Made by a program: the position numbers and the translations under genes. This document shows positions 34,548 through 43,061 of a DNA stretch of 64,000 bases, in pieces. The notes beneath the pieces are model-generated. The model made no database searches, was not told where the DNA came from, and was given only the letters and a program-made list of their open reading frames with translations. The DNA is taken from positions 62,001-126,000 of the forward strand of contig NZ_QUQV01000011.1 in NCBI RefSeq assembly GCF_003400205.1, written 5' to 3'. The number at the start of each line of letters is the position of its first letter. Position 1 is the first letter of the stretch. This DNA comes from Bacillus sp. HNG. Its GTDB lineage: Bacteria; Bacillota; Bacilli; Bacillales; Bacillaceae_L.

Positions 34548-34925
34548 TTAATAAAACACTTTATCAACGTTATATTTGCATCGGAGTTTATTTATGATGT
34601 AAGTTTCATAAATTTCGCGTTCCATTGGGTCTTCTACGATGCAAATATCGATTTTATGTACTTCGTCTCTGTGCATTTTAATCGGAGAAACCGTATCTTC
34701 AAAATGTTTTTTAATTCTTTGACGGAGTTTCCGCGCTTTTCCAACAAAAAGAAGCTCATCATTTTTATTAAAAAATAAGAAAACGCCACCTTTATCTCTT
34801 GGTATTAGATGGAAATCAATAAATCCGTAAATATCCTTGATTACTGGTTCATTTTCTTTCGGAATTTGTTTCCGTTCTGTAATTGTAAGATCTGGAGTAG
34901 GTATGGTAATTTTTATCATGTCCAA
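34548..34925 (-). CDS. GIY-YIG nuclease-like protein
   Basis: The 125-residue protein has the UvrC-like GIY-YIG core from about 45: GGVFLFFNKNDELLFVGKA, then RKLRQRIKKHF (catalytic Arg region) and EREIYETYIINKL with the metal-binding Glu. The canonical GIY appears as GVF and YIG as FVG, variants seen in the UvrC branch. It lacks the other UvrC domains. It could nick DNA or be an accessory of a repair or mobile system. Start: TTG 34925 or ATG 34919, five and eleven bases from AAAGGA. Confidence 0.75.
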   Translation of the reverse strand: MDMIKITIPTPDLTITERKQIPKENEPVIKDIYGFIDFHLIPRDKGGVFLFFNKNDELLFVGKARKLRQRIKKHFEDTVSPIKMHRDEVHKIDICIVEDPMEREIYETYIINKLRCKYNVDKVFY

Positions 34926-34988
34926 TCACGTCCTTTTTTGTGTAGAGATAAATGGTATCATATGTAAGAAAGAAATGCGATTTAACAG

Positions 34989-35603
34989 TTAATTCACGTC
35001 CATACTTCTTTCTTCCGTTCTCTCAACTAGTTTAAATAAAAATCGATAAATTAGCCGGTATGCTTCCTCTAATGACATTTCCTCTTTGAACCCATTCACA
35101 TAATCCAAGGCAAAATTCAAGTCCCATAAGCCATCATTTTGATTAAACATCAATTCAAATTTTGCTTCATCTCCAAGTAAATCTTTTCTTAGGTTTTCTT
35201 TAAGAGTGGCCTCAAACTTTTTCTGTAGCTTCAATCCTACCATGACGTCGTATGTTCCAAATACATCATTCACTTCAAACGCAATTGCATCAACTCCAAT
35301 TAGTTCCAACCAATTTGATTCCAAGTATAGAAATTCATTCTTGTGTTTTTGAAGGTAGTCAATCGGGTGTTCTAGGAAAACAAATGATTCTTTAGAGAGT
35401 GTTTCTTCTGTTTCTTTATCACATCTTTCAATGTAAGCTTCATGGAAACGTGTAGTAGGATCTTTTTCTATTAATGTAACGTCATCTGAAATCAATTTAT
35501 ATTTTTCAATGTACTCTTTTTCCTCTTGATATAATGGTATTGACGAAGGTTCTTTACTCGTCAACTCTGATGTAATGAATTTTTTCATTTGTTTATGTAA
35601 CAT
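34989..35603 (-). CDS. Uncharacterised protein, third gene of DEAD-helicase operon
   Basis: The 204-residue soluble, acidic protein was not recognised. It has a central WLELIGVDAIAFEVNDVFGT segment and a helical C-terminus. The ATG at 35603 follows CAGGAGGCTACACCC and overlaps the end of the 54-aa frame by 19 bases. The chain DEAD helicase, small protein, this gene is tightly packed, so they are cotranscribed. Function unknown. Confidence 0.65.
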   Translation of the reverse strand: MLHKQMKKFITSELTSKEPSSIPLYQEEKEYIEKYKLISDDVTLIEKDPTTRFHEAYIERCDKETEETLSKESFVFLEHPIDYLQKHKNEFLYLESNWLELIGVDAIAFEVNDVFGTYDVMVGLKLQKKFEATLKENLRKDLLGDEAKFELMFNQNDGLWDLNFALDYVNGFKEEMSLEEAYRLIYRFLFKLVERTEERSMDVN

Positions 35604-35749
35604 GGGTGTAGCCTCCTGAATTTGATGCCTTCCCCCGGTAAAGCGTCATTCCAGAGGTAAGGAAGTCCATTATGTATCATTTTCTCTTTAGCGAGAACGT
35701 CTTCTACCTTTTGTTGGAGTGCTTGAATTTCTTTTTGTTTAACTATCAT
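35585..35749 (-). CDS. 54-residue protein coupled to the DEAD-box helicase
   Basis: The small basic protein starts [19 protein letters not shown], a likely amphipathic or coiled helix. The ATG at 35749 overlaps the helicase stop by 11 bases; an ATG at 35773 gives a longer overlap. The ribosome site is weak (AAAGAG), so translation likely depends on coupling. It overlaps the next gene by 19 bases. Not recognised. Confidence 0.5.
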   Translation of the reverse strand: MIVKQKEIQALQQKVEDVLAKEKMIHNGLPYLWNDALPGEGIKFRRLHPCYINK

Positions 35750-36980
35750 TCGATTTTCTCTTTGACGACTCATTGCTTTTATCTTTTCGATTTCCTTCAG
35801 GGCGCTTTGTTTTTTTTATTTGCTCGCTTCTTTCTTTCTGATAGTCCTCCCGATCAGGGATACTTACTCCTTTAATCACTTGTATTTCGAATTTTTGATG
35901 AATCCCTTTTTCAATCATTCGGAGGAACTCCAGATCCTTAGGTGCCACTAACGTAATGGCAACTCCATCGCCACCAGCACGGCCAGTTCGTCCAATCCGG
36001 TGAACATAGCTTTCAACATCTTGTGGAATATCATAGTTATAGACATGTGTTACCCCTTCTACATCAAGTCCCCGTGCAGCAACGTCTGTTGCAACTAAAA
36101 ACTGCGTTTTCGCCTCACGAAACCGTTTCATCGCTTTTTCACGTTTGGATTGTGGTAAATCACCATGCAGCTCATCTGATTCATATCCATTGGCAATCAA
36201 TGCATCATGAAGCTTTTTAGCTCGTATTTTTGTTCGACAGAAGATAATCGCTAAAAAGGGACGATGCTCTTCGATTAAATGCAATAAAGTGGCTTGTTTT
36301 CTTCGGTCCGTTGTTTCAATCACAACTTGTTTAATTTCTTCAACCGTTACTTTTTTTGCTTTCACTTCTATGAACTCTGGCTCTACCATATATCTTTTGG
36401 CAAGAGATTGAATTTCTTTCGGCATTGTTGCAGAGAACAACATGGTTTGTCTAGATGGGAATGTTTCATGAATGATGTCATCTACCTCTGGAAGAAATCC
36501 CATAAGTAACATTTGGTCGGCTTCATCTATCACAAGCATCTGAATCGTTGAAAGATCAATTGTTCCACGACGAATATGATCTAATAACCGACCAGGCGTT
36601 GCAACGACAATATGTTGAGCTCCTTTTAACTTTTTTAACTGATGCTCAACATCCTGACCACCATATACAGCTAACACATTGACACCTTCTAGGTTCTCCA
36701 TCATTTTCTTTATCTCTTTTGTAATTTGCTGAGCCAATTCTCTGGTTGGTGTTAAAATCAGGGCTTGAACATCCGAATTTTGAACATCAATCTTTTCAAG
36801 AATGGGAAGAACAAAAGCCAACGTCTTTCCTGTTCCAGTTTGTGCTTTTGCAATCACATCCTTCCCCTCAAGCACGGATGGTATCGTCCGTTCTTGTATG
36901 GGAGTTGGTTCCATGATACCTAATGACTTTAATGTATGGTTAATCTCTTTTCGAATACCAAGTTGTAAAAAATCTCGCAA
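35739..36980 (-). CDS. DEAD-box RNA helicase
   Basis: The 413-residue protein has both RecA-like domains: Q motif [11 protein letters not shown], Walker [29 protein letters not shown], then [24 protein letters not shown] and [14 protein letters not shown] short basic C-terminal tail ([14 protein letters not shown]) replaces the long RNA-binding extension of CshA. It probably remodels RNA or ribosome intermediates, like the smaller Bacillus DEAD proteins. The start appears to be TTG 36980. First gene of a three-gene overlapping set. Confidence 0.93.
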   Translation of the reverse strand: MRDFLQLGIRKEINHTLKSLGIMEPTPIQERTIPSVLEGKDVIAKAQTGTGKTLAFVLPILEKIDVQNSDVQALILTPTRELAQQITKEIKKMMENLEGVNVLAVYGGQDVEHQLKKLKGAQHIVVATPGRLLDHIRRGTIDLSTIQMLVIDEADQMLLMGFLPEVDDIIHETFPSRQTMLFSATMPKEIQSLAKRYMVEPEFIEVKAKKVTVEEIKQVVIETTDRRKQATLLHLIEEHRPFLAIIFCRTKIRAKKLHDALIANGYESDELHGDLPQSKREKAMKRFREAKTQFLVATDVAARGLDVEGVTHVYNYDIPQDVESYVHRIGRTGRAGGDGVAITLVAPKDLEFLRMIEKGIHQKFEIQVIKGVSIPDREDYQKERSEQIKKTKRPEGNRKDKSNESSKRKSNDS

Positions 36981-37119
36981 GGCAAATCACTTCTCTTTTC
37001 GTAAATTAATATCAGTTTGTTTTAAGGCTTATTTACTATAGCATATTGGTTAGTATTTACAGAGTGATTTGGATTATTAATGGAGCATTTCTATGACTGC
37101 GCTTTTCTCTAACACAGTT

Positions 37120-37178
37120 AAAAAACGCAGGGACTGTTCCATCGTTTCTAGGTGAAACGTTGGAACAGTCCCTCTGAG
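37120..37178. repeat. GGGACTGTTCC palindrome, family A, copy 2 (terminator-like)
   Basis: A long dyad AGGGACTGTTCCA-CGTTTC / GAAACG-TGGAACAGTCCCT at 37129-37173, preceded by AAAAACGC. It lies downstream of the 95-aa gene and probably terminates it. Core shared with 34397 and 39721. Confidence 0.7.
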
Positions 37179-37256
37179 CCACTTGTACTAAAGCGAATAG
37201 TACAACATTTAAGTCGGCAGCATATCCTACTCCAACTGCTAAGTCAAGTTTGTTAC

Positions 37257-37544
37257 TTAATTTTGTGCTCCAAATTCATACCCGTATTTCTTGTTAATCT
37301 TTTCTGCAATAGTCTTTAAGAATGCTTCTACCGTCATATTTTCTACATCCCTTGTATACCAAGCTAGTTTTGCATCTTTATGTTTTCCATCATAGTTGAC
37401 CTCTAATGGCCAGAATGTATTCGTTGCATGTGTGTAATCGAAATGAATATAAAGTTCCTTGCCTTGTGGGCATTCCAGAATAACCTTATAAACCGGGTTT
37501 TTACCTTCTGTGTTTAATTTAACCTTTCTGATTTTCGCTAACAT
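37257..37544 (-). CDS. Hypothetical 95-residue protein
   Basis: The small soluble protein was not recognised. It has beta-rich N-terminal strands (KVKLNTEGKNPVYKVILECP) and a C-terminal helix AFLKTIAEKINKKYGY. The ATG has an AAAGGAGGACAAGC ribosome site. It is separated from the amidase gene by 75 bases on the same strand. No function assigned. Confidence 0.65.
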   Translation of the reverse strand: MLAKIRKVKLNTEGKNPVYKVILECPQGKELYIHFDYTHATNTFWPLEVNYDGKHKDAKLAWYTRDVENMTVEAFLKTIAEKINKKYGYEFGAQN

Positions 37545-37619
37545 AATGCTTGTCCTCCTTTATCACTTTTACTCTTGTACAACTCATACGCCTTGTCTAT
37601 AAATTTAGTTATCTGCTTT

Positions 37620-39107
37620 TTAAAAACTAGGATTCTCCTTCACCTGAACCCAAGAATCTGTCTTTTCAAGTTGTCCTGCAAGCTGTAACAGAAGGTCTTC
37701 ACGACCGCGCCTTGCCATAACTTGAACACCGCATGGGAGACCATCCTTTGTAAGATGCATAGGCAGAGTCATTGCAGGTTGACCGGTTAAGTTCGCAAGC
37801 TGGGTAAATGGTGTTCTCTCAAGGCTTTTGTTTGCCAATTCCTCAACGAAGCCTGACTTTTTCAGCATTCCTCCTAACCTTAGACCTCCCACTACTCGGA
37901 TTAATCCTTTTTCAAATGGAGTTTGATCGAGTTCACCTATCCTTGATGGAGGGTGTGCCGTAGTTGGTGTGAGGTAAAGGTCAAAATCATCATGAAAGCT
38001 TTCCATTTGGATAGTCGCTTGGTCCCAAAATTTCAGGCTTCCTAAAAATTCTTCAGCTGATACAGCTTTTCCTAGTAAATTCAGCATCCAAGTAGCTGGT
38101 TCTACATCGTTAAATGTGATCTTCCGTCCAATTACATCCTCAAGTCCAGTCAAGGTTGTAGCAACTTCAGCAAAATACAACATGAAATAGCTATTCGCTA
38201 ATCTTTTCCCATCTACTGGTGCTGCTTTTTCAATAACAGTATGCCCCATCTCTTCTAGTAGCTTTATCGTTTTATCTACTGCTTCTTTACACTCCTGATC
38301 AACAGTAGTACCTAATGGAGAGTCTGTAGAAAATGCAATTTTTAGCGGAGTTGTTATAGGTGTCATTGATGCTTCTAAATAAGACCCAATATAAGGGGGC
38401 GCCAAAAACGCGTTGGCCCGGTCCATTTGATAGTGGTCTAGCATGGCTGCACTGTCCCTGACAGAACGACTTAAAATATGATCCACGGATGCGCCCTGCC
38501 ATACTCGTCCTCTATCAGGACCAACTGGTGTGCGACCACGAGTTGGTTTTAACCCAAATAATCCACAAAAAGCACCAGGAATTCGTATCGAACCGCCGCC
38601 ATCATTTGCACCTGCAATTGGAACCATCCCCGAAGCGACAGCTGCTGCGGAACCTCCACTTGAACCACCTGGTGTATAATCCGTATTCCACGGATTTCTT
38701 GAAGGTCCATAATAAGCAGGCTCTGTGATTCCCATTAACGCAAATTCCGGCACATTCGTCTGTCCTAAAATCGTGACACCCGTATTCCGAATTTGACGAA
38801 CAAACTCACTATCTTGATTGGCAGGAATGTCTTTAAGTAGTTTCGAACCACTTCTGAGTGGACGACCTTTTACTTCCTGATTAATACTTTTCGTTAAGAA
38901 AGGAACACCCGAAAAAATTCCTGTTGATTCAGCATTAGCAACGCCCTCTGGATCATCGTAAAATGTATCAATTACGGCATTTAGTGCACCATTTTTCTTT
39001 TCAATTTCACGAATCGCCGCCTCTCGTACTTCTTCTGACTTCACTTCTTTCTTTTGAATTAACTCGGCTAATCCCAACCCATCATATTGCTTGTAATCAA
39101 ACACCAA
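37620..39107 (-). CDS. Amidase-signature family hydrolase
   Basis: The 495-residue amidase has the Ser-cisSer-Lys triad: Lys in FLTKSIN (near 73), cis-Ser in GGSSGG and nucleophile Ser in [10 protein letters not shown]. Homologues include 6-aminohexanoate cyclic-dimer hydrolase-like and GatA-like enzymes; there is no gatB/gatC here, so it is a stand-alone amidase. Substrate unknown. The start is TTG 39107 or GTG 39104 after AAGGAGGCGATGG. A decayed copy of an internal part lies at 32211. Confidence 0.9.
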   Translation of the reverse strand: MVFDYKQYDGLGLAELIQKKEVKSEEVREAAIREIEKKNGALNAVIDTFYDDPEGVANAESTGIFSGVPFLTKSINQEVKGRPLRSGSKLLKDIPANQDSEFVRQIRNTGVTILGQTNVPEFALMGITEPAYYGPSRNPWNTDYTPGGSSGGSAAAVASGMVPIAGANDGGGSIRIPGAFCGLFGLKPTRGRTPVGPDRGRVWQGASVDHILSRSVRDSAAMLDHYQMDRANAFLAPPYIGSYLEASMTPITTPLKIAFSTDSPLGTTVDQECKEAVDKTIKLLEEMGHTVIEKAAPVDGKRLANSYFMLYFAEVATTLTGLEDVIGRKITFNDVEPATWMLNLLGKAVSAEEFLGSLKFWDQATIQMESFHDDFDLYLTPTTAHPPSRIGELDQTPFEKGLIRVVGGLRLGGMLKKSGFVEELANKSLERTPFTQLANLTGQPAMTLPMHLTKDGLPCGVQVMARRGREDLLLQLAGQLEKTDSWVQVKENPSF

Positions 39108-39437
39108 CCATCGCCTCCTTTTGTTCTTAGCTCCAAGACAAACGATATTCCACTATTTACCTATTATACTATCATTTTATCGTCTACATTTTTACGAAAT
39201 CTTTTTTGGTTGTAAAAAGAGCCAAAATAAGCAAGGAGTGGATAACAACCTGCATCATGTCAACTCTTTTCTTATGGTTAAGTATCCTTTGAGTTGAAGG
39301 ACATAACTAATTGTTATGGTAGGTGTATGTATTATTTGTAGACAATTTTTCTTAATGTCTAATCAATTCAAAGTCACAAGTCATACGGTAGTTAGGAAGG
39401 TTACTGGACATGAGAAACTAACAGGAGGTGATTAAAT
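39108..39437. other. Intergenic region before the spore-coat-type gene
   Basis: No gene seen. CATACGGTA at 39381-39389 fits the CATANNNTA -10 of sigma-K promoters about 50 bases before the coat-like gene, but no matching -35 was found. Confidence 0.3.
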
Positions 39438-39662
39438 ATGCCATTTTATCCTTCAAACTCAGGAAGGAGACCGTTCCCTTCAGGAAGATTTGGACCTCCA
39501 AATGGAATTAGAAGACAGCCGCGCTCTTTTTTTACAACTCAAAATCAACAGGCACCAACTTCTAGACTTCAAGGATTACAAACGGTAATGGGACACGTGG
39601 GAAAGGTTACAACCGGAATTGGTATGCTAAGACAAATGGGGGGACTTTTAAAGTTTTTCTAA
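39438..39662 (+). CDS. YppG/YqfQ-like small spore-coat-type protein
   Basis: The 74-residue protein has a Pro/Gly/Arg-rich N-terminus (MPFYPSNSGRRPFPSGRFGP) and a C-terminal helix QTVMGHVGKVTTGIGMLRQM ending GGLLKFF. This composition and ending resemble the YppG and YqfQ (VrrA-like) coat proteins of Bacillus spores. Ribosome site ACAGGAGGTGATTAAAT. A sporulation role is likely but inferred. Confidence 0.65.
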   Translation: MPFYPSNSGRRPFPSGRFGPPNGIRRQPRSFFTTQNQQAPTSRLQGLQTVMGHVGKVTTGIGMLRQMGGLLKFF

Positions 39663-39679
39663 TAATTTTAGTTATCCAG

Positions 39680-39722
39680 GAAGCTGTTATATGGAGAAAT
39701 CCTTTACTAACAGCTTCTTCTC
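39680..39722 (+). terminator. Terminator of the coat-like gene
   Basis: Stem GAAGCTGTTA / TAACAGCTTC followed by TTCTCCT; the T-tract is weak. Confidence 0.6.
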
Positions 39723-39756
39723 CTAAAACGCGGGGACGGTTTCTGCGTTTTTAGGA
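39721..39756. repeat. GGGGACGGTTTC repeat, family A, copy 3
   Basis: TCCTAAAACGC and GCGTTTTTAGGA flank GGGGACGGTTTCT. Third copy of the AAAACGC-GGGAC-GTTYC element, and itself an inverted repeat. Confidence 0.65.
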
Positions 39757-39873
39757 AAAAGAATCGTAATGAAACAATAATAGTGGACACCACCTCTCCT
39801 CCCAATCTTTCAAAATAGAGTAATTTTCAATATTGTGATATTATTGCGATATTAATGGAGGGAGTGTTGTTTT

Positions 39874-40716
39874 ATGGAAAGTAAAATTCCAGAGGTTACG
39901 TTAAATGATGGCTTACGTATTCCTGTGATTGGTTTTGGTACATACCCGCTTAAAGGAAATGATGGAGTAAATGCCATCGTCAGCGCGATTCATAATGGCT
40001 ATCGTCTCATTGACTCAGCTTATAATTACGAAAACGAAGGGGCGGTAGGAGAAGCAGTTCGTCGTAGTTCTGTACCGAGACAAGAATTACTCATTACTTC
40101 CAAACTTCCTGGTCGCTATCACGAATACGACAAAGCAAAAGCAACTATTCAAGAATCGCTTTATCGAGCTAACCTTGATTATTATGATTTATACCTCATA
40201 CATTGGCCGAACCCTAGCAAAGATAGATATGTAGAAGCTTGGCAGGCTTTGATTGATGCTAAAAAATGGGGACTTATTCGTTCAATAGGAGTTTGTAATT
40301 TCTTACCTGAACACTTAGATCGTTTGGAAAAAGAGACCGGTGTCAAACCAAGCATTAACCAAATTGAATTACATCCATTCTTTAACCAAGCTGAACAAAG
40401 AAAATATCATGAAGAAAAAAATATTGCGACAGAATCTTGGAGCCCATTCACTCGTGGAATTAAAGACTTAGAGAACGATACCCTTCAAACGATTGCTACA
40501 AATCATAATAAAACGATTCCACAAATCGTTTTACGTTGGCACTATCAGCTCGGAGCGATTTCAATTCCTAAGTCAGCATCACCAGTTCGCCAGGTAGAGA
40601 ACCTTTCTATTTTTGACTTCTCACTGGACGATGCAGAAATGGCTATGATTTCAGCCTTAAGCCAGCCAGATGGAAGAATTGCCAATCAGGATCCTGCTGT
40701 TTATGAGGAATTTTAA
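39874..40716 (+). CDS. Aldo/keto reductase
   Basis: The 280-residue TIM-barrel reductase has the catalytic tetrad Asp47, Tyr52 (DSAYNY), Lys77 (ITSKLPG) and His110 (LYLIHWP), and the NADPH-binding IPKSASPVRQVENLSIFDF. Close in type to Bacillus YtbE/YvgN reductases of aldehydes and methylglyoxal. GGAGGGAGTGTTGTTTT precedes the ATG. Monocistronic. Its 3' end has a degraded copy at 32130. Confidence 0.92.
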   Translation: MESKIPEVTLNDGLRIPVIGFGTYPLKGNDGVNAIVSAIHNGYRLIDSAYNYENEGAVGEAVRRSSVPRQELLITSKLPGRYHEYDKAKATIQESLYRANLDYYDLYLIHWPNPSKDRYVEAWQALIDAKKWGLIRSIGVCNFLPEHLDRLEKETGVKPSINQIELHPFFNQAEQRKYHEEKNIATESWSPFTRGIKDLENDTLQTIATNHNKTIPQIVLRWHYQLGAISIPKSASPVRQVENLSIFDFSLDDAEMAMISALSQPDGRIANQDPAVYEEF

Positions 40717-40748
40717 TTCGAATTCCTAGCTAACCTTATAAAAATCAA

Positions 40749-40791
40749 AAAGGTGATAGTTGCCTCCACATACCGCAGGGACTATCACCTT
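40749..40791. terminator. Bidirectional terminator between reductase and aquaporin genes
   Basis: Stem AGGTGATAGT / ACTATCACCT, flanked by AAAAA on the left and T-rich sequence on the right, between convergent genes. Confidence 0.8.
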
Positions 40792-40800
40792 TATATCACT

Positions 40801-41565
40801 CTATTTAACTACTTCATGTTGAGAAGTTTCATTAGATACCCGTAGCTTTTTCGAACTGGTCATATACGTATAAAGGACCGCGGCTGCAATGGCACCAATG
40901 ATAGGACCAATGACATAAACCGGGAATTGGATCCAGTTGATATTGCCACCTAATAGACTATCTACAAGATAGGGTCCAAAGGTTCGTGCTGGATTGAATG
41001 ATGCACCCGTAGCACCGGCAGTCATCATGATAATCCCTCCAACTGTTAAACCGATAACAAGTCCTCCCCAATCTTTTGGAGCCTTGGAGTCTACGGCCAC
41101 TCCCATAATGACGAACATCAAAATAAACGCTGCCATGGCTTCGATAACAATCCCCTGTAAATACCCAGTAGTTGGTGCAAGTACAGTAGCCCCTAAATTA
41201 CCTAATAAGACTCCGTCCATACCTAAAACCGTTACAATGCCAAACGCCCCAATCGCACCACCCACACATTGTGCAAGGAGATATGGTCCTACTTCTTTCC
41301 ATGAAAAATGACCAGTCGAAGCTAATGCAATTGTAACAGCTGGGTTAATGTGACAACCTGTTAATCTACCTATGGAATAGATCATTGCCATCACAATAAT
41401 GGCGAAGGCAAAACTAATAACTCCAATATCTGCTAATGTTGTAGACTCGTTGTTATTCGCCGTAATAATTCCATTGAATGCAGCTGTTCCAGGACCAATA
41501 AGTACTAATAAAGCTGTTCCGATCCCTTCAGCAAAACACCGTTTGAACAGGCTGGGTGTCTCCAT
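40801..41565 (-). CDS. MIP-family aquaporin/glycerol facilitator-like channel
   Basis: The 254-residue channel has six membrane segments and the two pore half-helices with NPA motifs: GCHINPAVTIAL and GASFNPARTFGP. The start lies 13 bases past the stop of the fdhA-type gene, so the two are cotranscribed from the sigma-54 promoter. It could pass small neutral molecules such as methanol, formaldehyde hydrate, glycerol or water. Some Bacillus genomes keep the same pairing. Confidence 0.9.
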   Translation of the reverse strand: METPSLFKRCFAEGIGTALLVLIGPGTAAFNGIITANNNESTTLADIGVISFAFAIIVMAMIYSIGRLTGCHINPAVTIALASTGHFSWKEVGPYLLAQCVGGAIGAFGIVTVLGMDGVLLGNLGATVLAPTTGYLQGIVIEAMAAFILMFVIMGVAVDSKAPKDWGGLVIGLTVGGIIMMTAGATGASFNPARTFGPYLVDSLLGGNINWIQFPVYVIGPIIGAIAAAVLYTYMTSSKKLRVSNETSQHEVVK

Positions 41566-41577
41566 CAGCAGCCACCT

Positions 41578-42791
41578 TTACTTCACAAGTCCATGAGGGT
41601 CAATTACATATTTTCTTGAAGCACCTTTATCAAATTCCGCATATCCCTGTGGCGCTTGATCTAAGGAAATAACCGTTGCATTAACCGCTTTTGCAATCTG
41701 TGCTCTACCACTTAAGATCGCTTGCATTAAGTCACGGTGGTATCTCATGACTGGTGTTTGTCCGGTTACGAACGTATGCGCTTTTGCCCATCCTAATCCT
41801 AGACGAACTCTCAATGTGCCAATTTTCGCATCTTCATCAACTCCACCTGGATCTCCGGTTACATAAAGACCTGGAATCCCAAGGCGTCCCCCAGCACGAG
41901 TGACTTGCATAATGCTATTTAAGACCGTTGCTGGTGCTTCTATCGCATTCGCACCATGAGCAGATGCTTCAAATCCTACGCAATCGACCGCACAGTCCAC
42001 TTCAGGAATACCTAAAATTTGGTCAATTTGTTCTCCCAAATCAGGGTGTTTACGTAGATTTACGGTTTCACATCCAAAGCTTCTTGCTTGCGCAAGTCTT
42101 TCTTCATTTAAGTCCCCTACAATCACGACAGAAGCCCCTAAGAGTTGTGCCGAATGTGCAGCTGCTAGCCCAACAGGGCCTGCTCCAGCAATATAAACTG
42201 TAGAGCCTGGTTTAACACCTGCGCTCACTGCCCCATGATAACCTGTTGGAAAAATGTCAGAGAGCATCGTTAAATCTTTAATTTTTTCCATCGCTTGATC
42301 TTTATCAGGAAATTTCAATAATTGGAAGTCAGCATAAGGTACCATCACATATTCAGACTGGCCTCCTACCCATCCCCCCATGTCTACATACCCATAGGCT
42401 GAACCGGGGCGATCAGGATTTACGTTTTCACAAATATGTTGTTTTGCTCTTTACAGCTCCGGCATCGTCCACACGCAATATTAAATGGAACCGACACAAG
42501 GTCACCTTTTTTAATAAATTCCACATCACGACCAACTTCAATGACTTCTCCCGTTATTTCATGCCCAAGCACTAGTCCTTCAGGAGCCGTTGTTCTCCCT
42601 CTCACCATATGCTGGTCACTTCCACAAATATTGGTTGTAACGACCTTCAAAATAACCCCGTGTTCACATTTACGTCCTACGTTTAGAGGATTTACCCCAG
42701 GTCCATCTCTTAACACTAAATCTGGATAACCAATATCCATTACCTCTACTCTACCAGGTCCCATATAAGCTACTGCTCTGTTTCCTACCAT
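41578..42791 (-). pseudogene. fdhA: Glutathione-independent formaldehyde dehydrogenase, frameshifted
   Basis: A zinc MDR dehydrogenase of about 400 residues split into two frames. The first (from ATG 42791, ribosome site GGAGGGG) has the catalytic Cys in NICGSDQHM, the GHEITGEV His and the start of the structural zinc cluster CGRCRSC. It runs out after KEQNNIFVKT. The second frame continues correctly with HICENVNPDRPG and YGYVDMGGWVGG to the end, including the NAD fold IAGAGPVGLAAAHSA. One A missing from the A4 run near 42440 would explain it. Either a recent inactivation or a sequence error. An alternative is a related methanol or aldehyde dehydrogenase. Confidence 0.85.
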
Positions 42792-42839
42792 CTTTTTCCC
42801 CTCCATTAAAATGAATATGAGTCAGACAACTTATATACT

Positions 42840-42856
42840 TGCAAGTATTGTGCCAA
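42840..42856 (-). promoter_or_regulatory. Sigma-54 (-24/-12) promoter of the fdhA-aquaporin operon
   Basis: Minus strand: TTGGCACAATACTTGCA, a match to TGGCAC-N5-TTGCA, ending 49 bases before the fdhA start codon. Confidence 0.9.
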
Positions 42857-42925
42857 TCATAATTCCTTTTAGAATGGACCTTTTTCAAGGCTAGTTATAA
42901 AAAGAGTGTTCAGAACTTGAGCAGC

Positions 42926-42954
42926 ATGTGTCCTATTTTAGTACACATCGGACA
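42926..42954. promoter_or_regulatory. Probable enhancer (UAS) for the sigma-54 activator
   Basis: Overlapping dyads: TGTGT...ACACA at 42927-42947 and TGTCC...GGACA at 42929-42954, located about 70-100 bases upstream of the -24 element, where enhancer sites for AcoR-type activators lie. Confidence 0.55.
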
Positions 42955-43061
42955 AAATATTCATTACTTTCAAAATAATGGAATAATAGTATAATAGATG
43001 TAAAAAAAGATTTTGGAACGTAAAAGGGCAAGGAAAGAATGTAAGGGGGATAGGTATATTC

